Below are positions 36,053 to 44,063 of a DNA stretch of 64,000 nt, piece after piece (positions within the stretch are counted from its first letter, which is position 1; each line of letters begins with the position of its first letter). This stretch comes from DASYXT01 sp035934555. GTDB lineage: Bacteria > Verrucomicrobiota > Verrucomicrobiia > Limisphaerales > UBA8199. The notes under the pieces were generated by a model. It was not told the DNA's origin. It did no database searches and was given only the letters and a program-made list of their open reading frames with translations. Made by a program: the position numbers and the translations under genes. The DNA is taken from NCBI GenBank assembly GCA_035934555.1, contig DASYXT010000141.1:62001-126000 (forward strand). Direction: 5' to 3'.

Positions 36053-36230
36053 TCCGCAGCAGTATTCGAACAGTAGGCGGCTGGAGATGTCGCAAGCGTT
36101 TCGGCTTTTGGGCGTTGCTGCGGACTAAAGTCTGATTTTTCCCGCAGCAGCATTCGAACAGTACGCGGCTGGAGATGTCGCAGGCCTTTCAACTTTTGGG
36201 CGTTGCTGCGGACTAAAGTCCGCGCGCCGG
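36036..36230. repeat. REP-like palindromic element with tandem duplication (copies C and D)
   Basis: The first half (36036-36134) begins GGCGCGCGGACTTTAGTCC, which contains the stop of the glutaminase-like gene, and ends TTGCTGCGGACTAAAGTC. The second half repeats the inner segment starting at GCAGCAG: 36056 and 36144 are equivalent, a period of 88 bases with only a few differences. The far right end (ACTAAAGTCCGCGCGCC, 36212-36228) pairs with the far left end. The next gene starts at 36312. Confidence 0.8.
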
Positions 36231-36311
36231 CCTGTTTCGACCACTCAAGGCGTCAAGCTGGTGGACCTCTGACCTCTTGACCTGCGGCCCGCGCCTTGCC
36301 CAAACTAACTC

Positions 36312-37664
36312 ATGGCTGATTCGTTACCCGGCGCGCCTGCCCCACTGACGGCGTCTCCCCCTGCGGCGCAAAAACCGACGACCAACTTTCGCTGGGTAAT
36401 TTGCGCACTGTTGTTTTGGGTGACGACGGCTAACTATATCGATCGCGGAGTGTTTGGGAACCTGGCGCCGGAACTCCAAAAGCAGATTGGCTGGACCCAG
36501 GGCCAGTACTGGGACATGACAGTAGCGTTCAACGCGGCTTACGCGGTGAGCCTGCTGTTGGCCGGCAGATTGATGGACGTGCTGGGCCTGCGTTGGGGCT
36601 TCGCGCTGGCTTGCGCTGTTTGGGGCCTGGTGTCCATGGGTCATTCCCTCGCCAGCACCGTCGGTGGGTTCTTCCTGCTGCGTATTCTGCTGGGTTTGGG
36701 CGAAGGCGGCAATTTTCCAGCGGCGATCAAGACGACGGCCGAATGGTTCCCTAAACGCGAACGGGCGCTGGCGACGGGACTTTTCAATTGCGGCTCGAAC
36801 ATCGGCGGCGTGCTCGTGCCGTTTGGCCTGCCGTTTGTCGTCTCGACGTTTGCCGAAGTCAGCCTCGGCGGACACGTGCTGGGCTGGCGCGGCGCTTTCC
36901 TCATCACCGGTATTTTCGATATCACCTGGATTGTCGCCTGGCTGCTGCTCTATCGCCAACCGCAGGAGCATCCGAACGTTTCCGCTTCGGAGTTGGCATG
37001 GATCAACAGCGACCCGGCGGAGTCCGTGGTGAAGATTCCCTGGCGCAAGCTCTTTCCCCACCGCCAGGCCTGGGCCTTCGCCGCAGGCAAATTCATGACC
37101 GACTGTTTCTGGTGGTTTTACCTGGTGGGCGCGCCGTACTTCTTCGCTGACCGCTTTCATCTCTCGCTACATAGCCGTAGCGGACCGGTGGCGATCATTT
37201 ACGTCATGGCGTCTGTGGGTAGCATCGCTGGGGGCTGGTTATCGGGGTTTTTTATGGGGCGCGGGTGGTCGCTAAATCGTGCGCGCAAAACGACCTTCCT
37301 CATCTGCGCGCTGGCGGTGCTACCCGTCGTGTTTGCCACGGTCACTCACCAGGTGTGGGTGGCGGTGGGTCTGATTACCCTGGCCGCCTCGGCTCATCAG
37401 GCCTGGTCGGCCAACATCTTCAGCCTGGCCGGTGACATGTTTCCGCGACGCGTGGTCGGCTCGGTAACCGGTTTCGGCGGGTTCGCCGGCTCGGTCGGCG
37501 CGATCTTCCTGTTCCTTATCGTGGGCAAGTTACGCGACGCAGCAGTCGCGCGCGGCGAGCCTGGCAATTATTTCGCGATCTTCCTCGCTGCCAGCCTGGC
37601 GTACATCACGGCGTTGTTAATCATCCAACTATTGGCGCCAAAGCTCGAGCCGGCGAAGATTTAA
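36312..37664 (+). CDS. MFS transporter, ACS/hexuronate type
   Basis: The 450-residue protein has twelve predicted membrane helices. The first loop NYIDRGVFGNLAPELQKQIG and the later GLGEGGNFPAAIKTTAEWF and RALATGLFNCGSNIGG are typical of the anion:cation symporter branch, which carries hexuronates, glucarate or other sugar acids with protons (ExuT type). A polar N-terminal extension of about 25 residues precedes the first helix. It overlaps the 3' end of the ilvD-like gene by 4 bases, in convergent orientation. The true substrate is unknown; a sugar acid is most likely. Confidence 0.88.
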   Translation: MADSLPGAPAPLTASPPAAQKPTTNFRWVICALLFWVTTANYIDRGVFGNLAPELQKQIGWTQGQYWDMTVAFNAAYAVSLLLAGRLMDVLGLRWGFALACAVWGLVSMGHSLASTVGGFFLLRILLGLGEGGNFPAAIKTTAEWFPKRERALATGLFNCGSNIGGVLVPFGLPFVVSTFAEVSLGGHVLGWRGAFLITGIFDITWIVAWLLLYRQPQEHPNVSASELAWINSDPAESVVKIPWRKLFPHRQAWAFAAGKFMTDCFWWFYLVGAPYFFADRFHLSLHSRSGPVAIIYVMASVGSIAGGWLSGFFMGRGWSLNRARKTTFLICALAVLPVVFATVTHQVWVAVGLITLAASAHQAWSANIFSLAGDMFPRRVVGSVTGFGGFAGSVGAIFLFLIVGKLRDAAVARGEPGNYFAIFLAASLAYITALLIIQLLAPKLEPAKI

Positions 37665-39922
37665 CCCAAGACGGCCCCCTGGCTCGCGTTGCTCACCAAC
37701 CGCTGATAACGCTTCAGCCATCCTGTCAGGTCGCGCTTCACGGGTTGCCACCCCTCGCGGCGCTGGGCCAACTCAGTCTCAGGCACCAGCAAATCTATCC
37801 GGCGGTTAGGAAAATCAATTCGGATTCTATCGCCATTGCGCAGTAATCCGATCGGGCCTCCCTCCTCAGCCTCCGGCGAGACGTGCCCGATGCAAGCGCC
37901 GGCCGTGCCGCCGCTGAACCGGCCGTCGGTGATCAACGCGACCTTATCGCTCAGGCCCATGCCTACGATGTAGCTCGTCGGCGAGAGCATCTCCTGCATG
38001 CCGGGCCCGCCGCGCGGCCCCTCGTTGCGAATCACCACGACGTCGCCGGCCTTTACTTTGCCACCCAGGATTCCTTCGCAGGCATCCTCCTGGCTCTCAA
38101 AGACCACGCACGGTCCTTCGAACACAAATGCTGGTCCGCAGTACGCTTTGAACGCTTCGCTGATGCCGGCCGTTTTTACGACACTCCCTTCTGGAGCGAG
38201 TTGCCCATAAAGGATCGCCAGCCCGCCATCGCGCGTGTAAGCGGTTCCCTGCGTGCGAATGCAGTCGCGCGCGTCAAACCGAAACGCCGAATCATACGGC
38301 ATCAACCCGCTCGGTTGCGCCTCGTGAAGCTGCGCCGGACGAAACTCGTGGTAGGCCTTGCTGATTTGCCAATGGCGCAACCGGCCAGTGCGCAACAAAC
38401 CGTGCATCTTCTTCTCTCCCCCTTTTTGGTATTGCCAGGTGATCAGCACCGGTGTCCCCTTTAGTTGGCCCAACTCGGCGCGCACCATCCCCTTAAACCC
38501 GGTAAACTTTTCCGCCAAGCCAGCCGCGATCGCACTCGGGCCTTTCCAGGTCGTGCTTTCGTTCACCTGAAACTCCGCATCCTCCGTGAACAGAGCAGCG
38601 GCCGTCTCCGCATCCGCATCGTTGAAAGCCGCAGCGAACCGCCACAGTGTAATCGCGCGCGGGTCGGCCGGGAAAAACAGCATCGGTTTAGGTGCCAGGT
38701 TCCCGCTGGAAGTCCGCGCGGCAGGACCCAGCTTGTCATTGGGGTCCAGCACGAGCGCCGAGCAACCGGACAGCCGCACGGTTTTGGTCCATGCGGTACA
38801 GCTTTCCGAACGCACATCCCATTCGTCGATGTTCTCTCCGAGCGTTTTGCCCGTCACCGTCTTGCAACCGGGGGTCAACGCGCCCATCCGCTTCAACTCG
38901 CCCAAAATCGTGTGAATCCCCCCGGCCCGATGGACGTCCTGCACGTGATAATTCGACGAGGGCGACACTTTGCAAATGCAAGGCACACGCTGGGAGATTT
39001 CGTCAATCCGCTTGATATCGTAGGGAATGCCGGCTTCGCGTGCGATTGCCAGCGTATGAAGAATGGTGTTTGTCGAACCACCCATCGCGACGTCCAGCGC
39101 CAGCGCGTTGTCGAACGCCTCAACCGTCGCGATATCGCGCGGTTTGATGTCCTTTTGCACCAAATTGATAATCGCCCGCGCCGCCCATTCATACAGCGCC
39201 TCACGTTCCTTCGACACGGCCAGGATTGTGCCGTTGCCCGGCAGCGCCATGCCCAGCGCTTCGCACAGGCAATTCATCGAGTTGGCCGTGAACATCCCCG
39301 AGCACGAACCGCACGTCGGGCATGCGCTCTGTTCCAGCTTCTTTAACTGCTCCTCCGTAATTTTGCCGGTCTGCAACTCCCCTACCCCTTTAAACACTGA
39401 GATCAAATCCGTCTTCGCTGTCGCCGGGCGTAAATGCGCCGGCAATTCGCCGTTGCCGTCCTGTTGCGCCACCCCAGCCGCCATCGGACCGCCGCTAACG
39501 AATACCGTCGGGATATTGAGCCGCATCGTCGCCATCAACATCCCCGGCACAATCTTGTCGCAGTTGGGAATGCACACCATCCCGTCGAAACAGTGCGCGC
39601 GCACCATGCTCTCGACGCAATCAGCGATCAGCTCGCGTGACGGCAAAGAATATTTCATCCCGCCGTGACCCATCGCGATTCCGTCATCGACTCCGATGGT
39701 GTTGAAGATAAACGGCACCCCGCCGGCCGCGCGCACCAGGCGCTTGACCAGCAGCCCGACCTCGTTCAGGTGTGCGTGGCCGGGAATGCAATCGGTGTAG
39801 CTGTTGCAAATCGCGATGAACGGCTTGTCCCAATCGGCTTCGGATTCAATCGCGCCGGTCGCCCGCAATAGCGAGCGGTGCGGCGCGCGTTCCACGCCTC
39901 GTTTGATAGTATCTGAGCGCAT
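37661..39922 (-). CDS. ilvD: Dihydroxy-acid dehydratase (IlvD) with a large inserted domain
   Basis: IlvD dehydrates dihydroxy-acids in branched-chain amino acid synthesis. The flanks are canonical: RSDTIKRGVERAPHRSLLRA at the start, C45 in SYTDCIPGH, C121 in IPNCDKIVPGM, CPTCGSCSGMFTANSMNC at 201-218, VAMGGSTNT, and at the end NEGPRGGPGMQEML and ITDGRFSGG. The length is 753 instead of about 560: residues about 371-555 are inserted. Within it, about 421-525 (LWRFAAAFNDADAETAAALF to LRTGRLRHWQISKAYHEF) looks like an NTF2/SnoaL-like cone fold. The reading frame is intact through the insert. Related IlvD/EDD enzymes act on sugar acids, so the neighbouring transporter leaves the substrate open. 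Confidence 0.88.
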   Translation of the reverse strand: MRSDTIKRGVERAPHRSLLRATGAIESEADWDKPFIAICNSYTDCIPGHAHLNEVGLLVKRLVRAAGGVPFIFNTIGVDDGIAMGHGGMKYSLPSRELIADCVESMVRAHCFDGMVCIPNCDKIVPGMLMATMRLNIPTVFVSGGPMAAGVAQQDGNGELPAHLRPATAKTDLISVFKGVGELQTGKITEEQLKKLEQSACPTCGSCSGMFTANSMNCLCEALGMALPGNGTILAVSKEREALYEWAARAIINLVQKDIKPRDIATVEAFDNALALDVAMGGSTNTILHTLAIAREAGIPYDIKRIDEISQRVPCICKVSPSSNYHVQDVHRAGGIHTILGELKRMGALTPGCKTVTGKTLGENIDEWDVRSESCTAWTKTVRLSGCSALVLDPNDKLGPAARTSSGNLAPKPMLFFPADPRAITLWRFAAAFNDADAETAAALFTEDAEFQVNESTTWKGPSAIAAGLAEKFTGFKGMVRAELGQLKGTPVLITWQYQKGGEKKMHGLLRTGRLRHWQISKAYHEFRPAQLHEAQPSGLMPYDSAFRFDARDCIRTQGTAYTRDGGLAILYGQLAPEGSVVKTAGISEAFKAYCGPAFVFEGPCVVFESQEDACEGILGGKVKAGDVVVIRNEGPRGGPGMQEMLSPTSYIVGMGLSDKVALITDGRFSGGTAGACIGHVSPEAEEGGPIGLLRNGDRIRIDFPNRRIDLLVPETELAQRREGWQPVKRDLTGWLKRYQRLVSNASQGAVLG

Positions 39923-40036
39923 AATCGATTGTATGTCCGGCGGTTCCGAAACGCCCCAACGGAGGCCGCAAGATAGCGCCGGCCAGAAGCCTTGTCACGA
40001 TCGGAACGACAGAACGGAACGGTCTACTCTCATGAA

Positions 40037-40066
40037 CACCCCGTTTCAACGCCTTTCAACGGGGTG
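40037..40066. repeat. Hairpin upstream of ilvD
   Basis: CACCCCGTT at 40037-40045 pairs exactly with AACGGGGTG at 40058-40066, with a 12-base loop. It lies in the gap between the ilvD start and the end of the frameshifted PEP-CTERM gene, both on the minus strand. No T-tract follows. The ACCCCGTT word recurs in the palindromic repeat near 41.3 kb, so the two may be related elements. Confidence 0.5.
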
Positions 40067-40145
40067 CATGCCGCCAGAGCGAGGTCGGTAACCCTTTTCA
40101 AGGATTTCACCGGCCCGGCCCCTCAGCGCCGTACGCGTCAACCCG

Positions 40146-40720
40146 CTACCGACGCCGTGAAACGAAAAACGCGCCTGCCTCGAGCAGCCCCACCAATGCG
40201 GTTGATGGCCCCGGCACCATGATGTCTTCTCGGAACCAGTAATCCCACGGTTCGAGTGTCCCGCTCAAGAACGGCGAGCCTCCGGGATAACTGAGAAACC
40301 AATGCCAGCATCGCACGAACGTTCCGCTAGCGGTTCGAAGTAGCAGGTGGTGCCAGGGGTCACCGCCACAGGATTGCTGAATTGCAGACTCAAAGGCCCG
40401 CTAAAGGTGCCTGCCACGTAAACCGGCGGAGTCTCGCCAATTATTGGCCCATTGATAGAGCCCGAACGCAGCGCGCACGAAATCAGTCCCCCTTGAGAGG
40501 GTCCGGCTGGAATCAGCCATAATCTGATGAAACTGACCGACGACAGTGTCGGGGTGAAGGATTGCCCGGCTCCATAACCAGGAACGTATTCGAGCATGAT
40601 TGTCGCGGGCGCGTTGGAGACCGTCGAGGATTGTTGGTCGTAAATGAACGTGCCTTGGGCTTTGGCGCACAACGTTCCTATGAAGAGAGCTAAGACCGTA
40701 AGGAGCAAGATTGGCCTCAT
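40146..40720 (-). pseudogene. Frameshifted PEP-CTERM secreted protein
   Basis: The gene starts with a clear signal peptide (MRPILLLTVLALFIGTLCAKAQ) from the ATG at 40718-40720, then a beta-sandwich-like body (TFIYDQQSS, GQSFTPTLSSVSFIRLWL, PVAVTPGTTCYFEPLA) seen in PEP-CTERM families. In the starting frame it stops at 40265 with an unrelated end. From about 40328, reading one base back, the expected end appears: SGTLEPWDYWFRED, then VPGPSTALVGLLEAG, a hydrophobic helix and SRRR, with stop at 40146. That is a full PEP-CTERM sorting signal. One base is therefore missing near 40330, by mutation or by sequencing error. Confidence 0.75.
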
Positions 40721-41249
40721 AGCGCCTTCGGTTTCGCAGAGCATTCCCCAGAGAACGCGCGTCATTTTCACGCATTCCGCGTGCGGTTCACGCATGCGCC
40801 CGCCTTTCGCTCTCCCCTCGGCACCGCCACCTGGAATTTTGGAGTTTCTGAAATCTGAAATCCCCAATCTGCAATTCCCAACGCCCGCCCCCGCCGCTCA
40901 CGAACTTTCAAACCCCCAATGCCACGCCAGCGCCCCGCTACCGCCCCGCTTGGAAATCCCTAAGCCCTGACGCTCCTTTTGGGGCTTCCAGGCCCTGCGC
41001 CGGGCCTCATTAATGGCGCTTCGGACCGCACGGACCACTGGTGGGTTCCTTAGGCGCCGCCGTTTCGTCTTTGCGTTCGCTTCGCGCTCGACGCCATTTC
41101 CTGCGTTGGTGTCCACGTTTTGCTCCGGTTTATCCCTCCGTTCCACCTCGTGGCCAATTGTCACCCGGAACAAATGCTGTTTTGCACATTGGCGCTCAAA
41201 CCCCCGTTAGGGGGTGGCCCGTTTATAGAAACGCCACCATCAATGGGAA
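40721..41249. other. Intergenic region, no gene supported
   Basis: Several short open frames cross this stretch on both strands, but none shows a domain, signal peptide or start signal. It should hold the promoter of the PEP-CTERM gene near its left end. The next repeat begins at 41250, and 41355-41674 is likewise without a supported gene. Confidence 0.4.
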
Positions 41250-41354
41250 CACCCAAACCCCGTCAGGGGTGACCGGTAACGCTCATTGCCGATGCGGATA
41301 AAAATAAAAATGTTACCATGGTGCAGGTCACCCCTAACGGGGTTTGGCTGGGTG
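41250..41354. repeat. Long inverted repeat of CCCCTAACGGGG type
   Basis: The left arm at 41250-41274 (CACCCAAACCCCGTC, then AGGGGTGACC) pairs with the right arm at 41326-41354 (GGTCACCCCTAACGG, then GGTTTGGCTGGGTG), apart from one 4-base bulge and one mismatch. Each arm is also self-complementary (CCCC..GGGG). A further partial copy (AAACCCCCGTTAGGGGGTGG) lies just left, near 41199-41218. The centre is AT-rich (ATAAAAATAAAAAT). No coding capacity. Confidence 0.65.
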
Positions 41355-41674
41355 TGTATGGCGGGGGCGTGCTATAAACCGGTCACCACTACGTGGTTTC
41401 CCACCGAACGGCGCATAAGGCCCGCTCCCGGACTCCCCAGGGGTGAGGGCGATTCTCCTTCAACCCCTCGAAGGAAGCATGGGGTCATGTCTTGTCGCTC
41501 GGACAAATACGCTATTGAAGGATAGCCAACCTGCCATCCTATTTGAACTGCGTTGTGGAGTTGAGTCCTCACAGCGGGCGTGGCAAAGATTTGGGAAAGT
41601 TGAAGGCAGTTCTTGATCTGCGGATTGCCGGGGAGGCGTTGCCAGAACAATACAGAGACCATCCGTCAGGCGTT

Positions 41675-42559
41675 TCACCTTAACGCGGTGGACCGCTGGA
41701 CAAACCAGGCGATGTCCTTCGGATCGCCGGCAAACCCATTGTACTGCGTCATCTTCACGGGTTGGATGGTGCTCCCGTGCCACTTGTGAATTTCCGAATG
41801 GCCGTCGCAGAAAACGAAGCCGCACGCGCCGTTGTGGTAACTGGCCGGCAAATCCACAAACCTGGTCGTGTCAGCCACGTCGGGGATCAGCCATCCGTCA
41901 TTGATGCTGTCCGGATGTTCGTCCACTAAAAGCCAGGTGTTGGCCGGACCCGGCCGCGTCAAAGATGAGAACTTAAGGAACTGAAGGTAAGTCGGATACC
42001 AGTCGTTGACGCCAGTACTGCGGCAATTCTGCCGGTCGCCAACAAACCCATTCATGGAATTGCTTCGAACCCGTAGCATGATGGCGGTGAATTCTCGCGC
42101 GGGGTACTGGTCCGCCGGGCAATGATAAATGGCGGTGTTCCTGGCGAGGTAGGAACCCAACGCGCCATAGATCAAGTTTAAGGCATTGGTATTATCGGTG
42201 GTATTGGGAGTAAAATCCAGCCAGCCTCCGGCCCAACTCCAGTCCGCATAGGGAACCCCTCGCGTCCAGTTCCCGCTGAGGCCTGCCCAGCCTTGGACCG
42301 CTCCCCCGTCCCGGTTGGGCGGAAACCAATCATTGTCATCGGTCGCGTACATATGCCAGGCCAGTGCCAACTGCTTGGTGTTGTTCATGCAGAAGGCACC
42401 CTGCGCTTTCTGCTTGGCCTTGGCCAGGCTCGGCAGGAGCATCGCGGCCAAAATCGCGATGATCGCAATGACCACTAGCAGTTCGATGAGGGTGAATCCT
42501 GTCACGCGCCCCCTTTGGGGCGCCGGAGATGGTTCGCAGGCCAAATTTGTCCTTTTCAT
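41675..42559 (-). CDS. Pseudopilin-like protein with prepilin leader and H-x9-DG motif
   Basis: The 294-residue protein has a prepilin leader and cleavage site (VTG/FTLIELLVVIAIIAIL; cut after G21, Glu at +5), so it is processed by prepilin peptidase and held by its N-terminal helix. The globular part is the type common in Planctomycetota and Verrucomicrobiota (MNNTKQLALAWHMYATDDND) and carries HNGACGFVFCDG, the H-x9-DG motif, near the C-terminus. The ATG at 42557-42559 is preferred to one six codons upstream. These proteins occur in many copies per genome, and their task beyond a type II secretion-like or surface role is not settled. The upstream region is AT-rich. Confidence 0.88.
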   Translation of the reverse strand: MKRTNLACEPSPAPQRGRVTGFTLIELLVVIAIIAILAAMLLPSLAKAKQKAQGAFCMNNTKQLALAWHMYATDDNDWFPPNRDGGAVQGWAGLSGNWTRGVPYADWSWAGGWLDFTPNTTDNTNALNLIYGALGSYLARNTAIYHCPADQYPAREFTAIMLRVRSNSMNGFVGDRQNCRSTGVNDWYPTYLQFLKFSSLTRPGPANTWLLVDEHPDSINDGWLIPDVADTTRFVDLPASYHNGACGFVFCDGHSEIHKWHGSTIQPVKMTQYNGFAGDPKDIAWFVQRSTALR

Positions 42560-42577
42560 AAGCGTTCTCCAGTACAA

Positions 42578-42887
42578 ACACCTGTCTCACAAAAACCGAA
42601 CACGGGTGCTAATTAGTGTTATTATGCCTATTTAAGCCGCTTGCGTCAATTAGAAACTCTGCAAAATGTTTTAATTAACGTTAATACCTCCAGTTTAGTT
42701 ACTTAATCGCTCCAAAGCCGCCCCAAAAGGGGAACGTTTTGCCCCAACCAGGCGGAAAGCTGACCGCACTGGCCTGACAGGTTGTTCATAATTGGGTTCG
42801 TGTCAGTTTCGTGCCACGATCGGCATCCAGCGCGCGGCCCGGTTTTTTCCTTTCCTTTCCTCAACACGTCGGCACCCTCGGCGGGTC
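42578..42887. other. AT-rich intergenic region between divergent genes
   Basis: This stretch separates the pseudopilin gene (minus strand) and the glycosyltransferase gene (plus strand). The part at about 42605-42710 is clearly more AT-rich than its surroundings (GTGTTATTATGCC, GTTTTAATTAACGTTAAT) and probably carries the pseudopilin promoter; TTAATTAACGTTAA near 42670 is a strong symmetric word. No gene or RNA is recognised. Confidence 0.4.
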
Positions 42888-44021
42888 ATGCGGGTTCTGA
42901 TCGCAACCGTCACGGCGGGCGCAGGCCATGTGGCCGCGGCGGCCGCCCTCGAAGAGGCTTGGCGCGCCTGGCGTCCGCGGGACGTCCTCGAGCGGCTCGA
43001 CCTGGTCAAATTTTTCTCGACTCTCCATCGGAAAATCGTTTCTGACGGTTACGTAAAGCTGGTCGAGCATGCGCCGGAACTCTGGGGCATGATGTTCGCC
43101 AAAACCGACAGCCCAAAGCGCGCCGAACGTCTCAACCAGCTCAAACGTTTGCTCCCCAGCAACTCGCGCACCCGCTTCGCCCGCCATTTGCGCCAGTTCC
43201 AGCCCGATGCCGTCCTGTGCACGCATTACTTTCCCCTCGAAACCCTCAGTCTCCTCCGCCGCAAACCGGATGGCTTGCGCCCGCTGGTCGCCAGCATCGT
43301 CACCGATTTCGAAGCGCATGCTCTTTGGATGGAGGATTGTGTGGATTTGTATTGCGTCGCCGCCGCTCAAACGCGGGCGCGGCTGATCGCCCGCGGCGCT
43401 GCCGCTGACCGAGTCATCGCCACCGGTATTCCCATCTCGGCCAGGTTCTCGAATCGGGCGGAGCCCAAAGCGGTGCGCAAAATGCTTGGGCTTCGCGATG
43501 ATTTGCCGGTGCTGCTGGTGCTGAGCGGCGGATTCGGCATGGGCCCGGTGGCAGAAATCGTTGCGGCGCTGGACCGCACCCAGCGGCAGTTCCAGACGGT
43601 GGTGGTCACCGGGCATAACGAGGAGCTGCGCCGCGAACTGGCCGCGCAAAACCGGCAACACCCGACACACGTGCTGGGCTTCGCCTCCAATATGCATGAA
43701 CTGATGGCCGTGGCGGACCTTATCATCTCCAAGCCGGGCGGGCTGACCACTTCCGAACTTCTGGCGCTCGGAAAGCCGCTGTTCATCGTCAGCCCCATTC
43801 CCGGTCAGGAAGCTGCCAACTCCGATTTCCTGCTCGAGGGCGGCGCGGCCGCGAAGGTCAATCGCGTCGAGGACTTGCCCTTCCGCCTCGAACAGTTGCT
43901 GGGCAGCCGCGCGCTGGCGGGCATGGCTCGCGCTGCCAAAGGGCTGGGCCGGCCCAATGCCGCGCGCGCGATCTGTGAAGCGGTGGTGCAACGCGTCGAG
44001 GCGCAATCCGTGCCCGCCTGA
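42888..44021 (+). CDS. Glycolipid-type glycosyltransferase (MGDG synthase/UgtP-like, GT28)
   Basis: The 377-residue protein starts at ATG 42888 with VLIATVTAGAGHVAAAAALEE, the GAGH motif of the MGDG-synthase domain that binds the lipid acceptor, then DAVLCTHYFPLETLSLL and VTDFEAHALWM. The C-terminal GT28 half has LSGGFGMGPV and SKPGGLTTSELLALGKP, the UDP-sugar-binding site. Such enzymes add a sugar to diacylglycerol. The open frame runs upstream to 42792, but the fold begins here. The next gene is an acyltransferase 42 bases downstream, which supports a membrane-lipid role. Confidence 0.85.
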   Translation: MRVLIATVTAGAGHVAAAAALEEAWRAWRPRDVLERLDLVKFFSTLHRKIVSDGYVKLVEHAPELWGMMFAKTDSPKRAERLNQLKRLLPSNSRTRFARHLRQFQPDAVLCTHYFPLETLSLLRRKPDGLRPLVASIVTDFEAHALWMEDCVDLYCVAAAQTRARLIARGAAADRVIATGIPISARFSNRAEPKAVRKMLGLRDDLPVLLVLSGGFGMGPVAEIVAALDRTQRQFQTVVVTGHNEELRRELAAQNRQHPTHVLGFASNMHELMAVADLIISKPGGLTTSELLALGKPLFIVSPIPGQEAANSDFLLEGGAAAKVNRVEDLPFRLEQLLGSRALAGMARAAKGLGRPNAARAICEAVVQRVEAQSVPA

Positions 44022-44063
44022 CCGCCATTCGGTCCGCACCGCTGTCATTCAGATGACCGTACC

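Noticed and set aside
40898..41173. Possible 91-residue minus-strand gene
   Set aside because: Highly basic, low-complexity composition, no start signal and no domain; it is most likely gap sequence.
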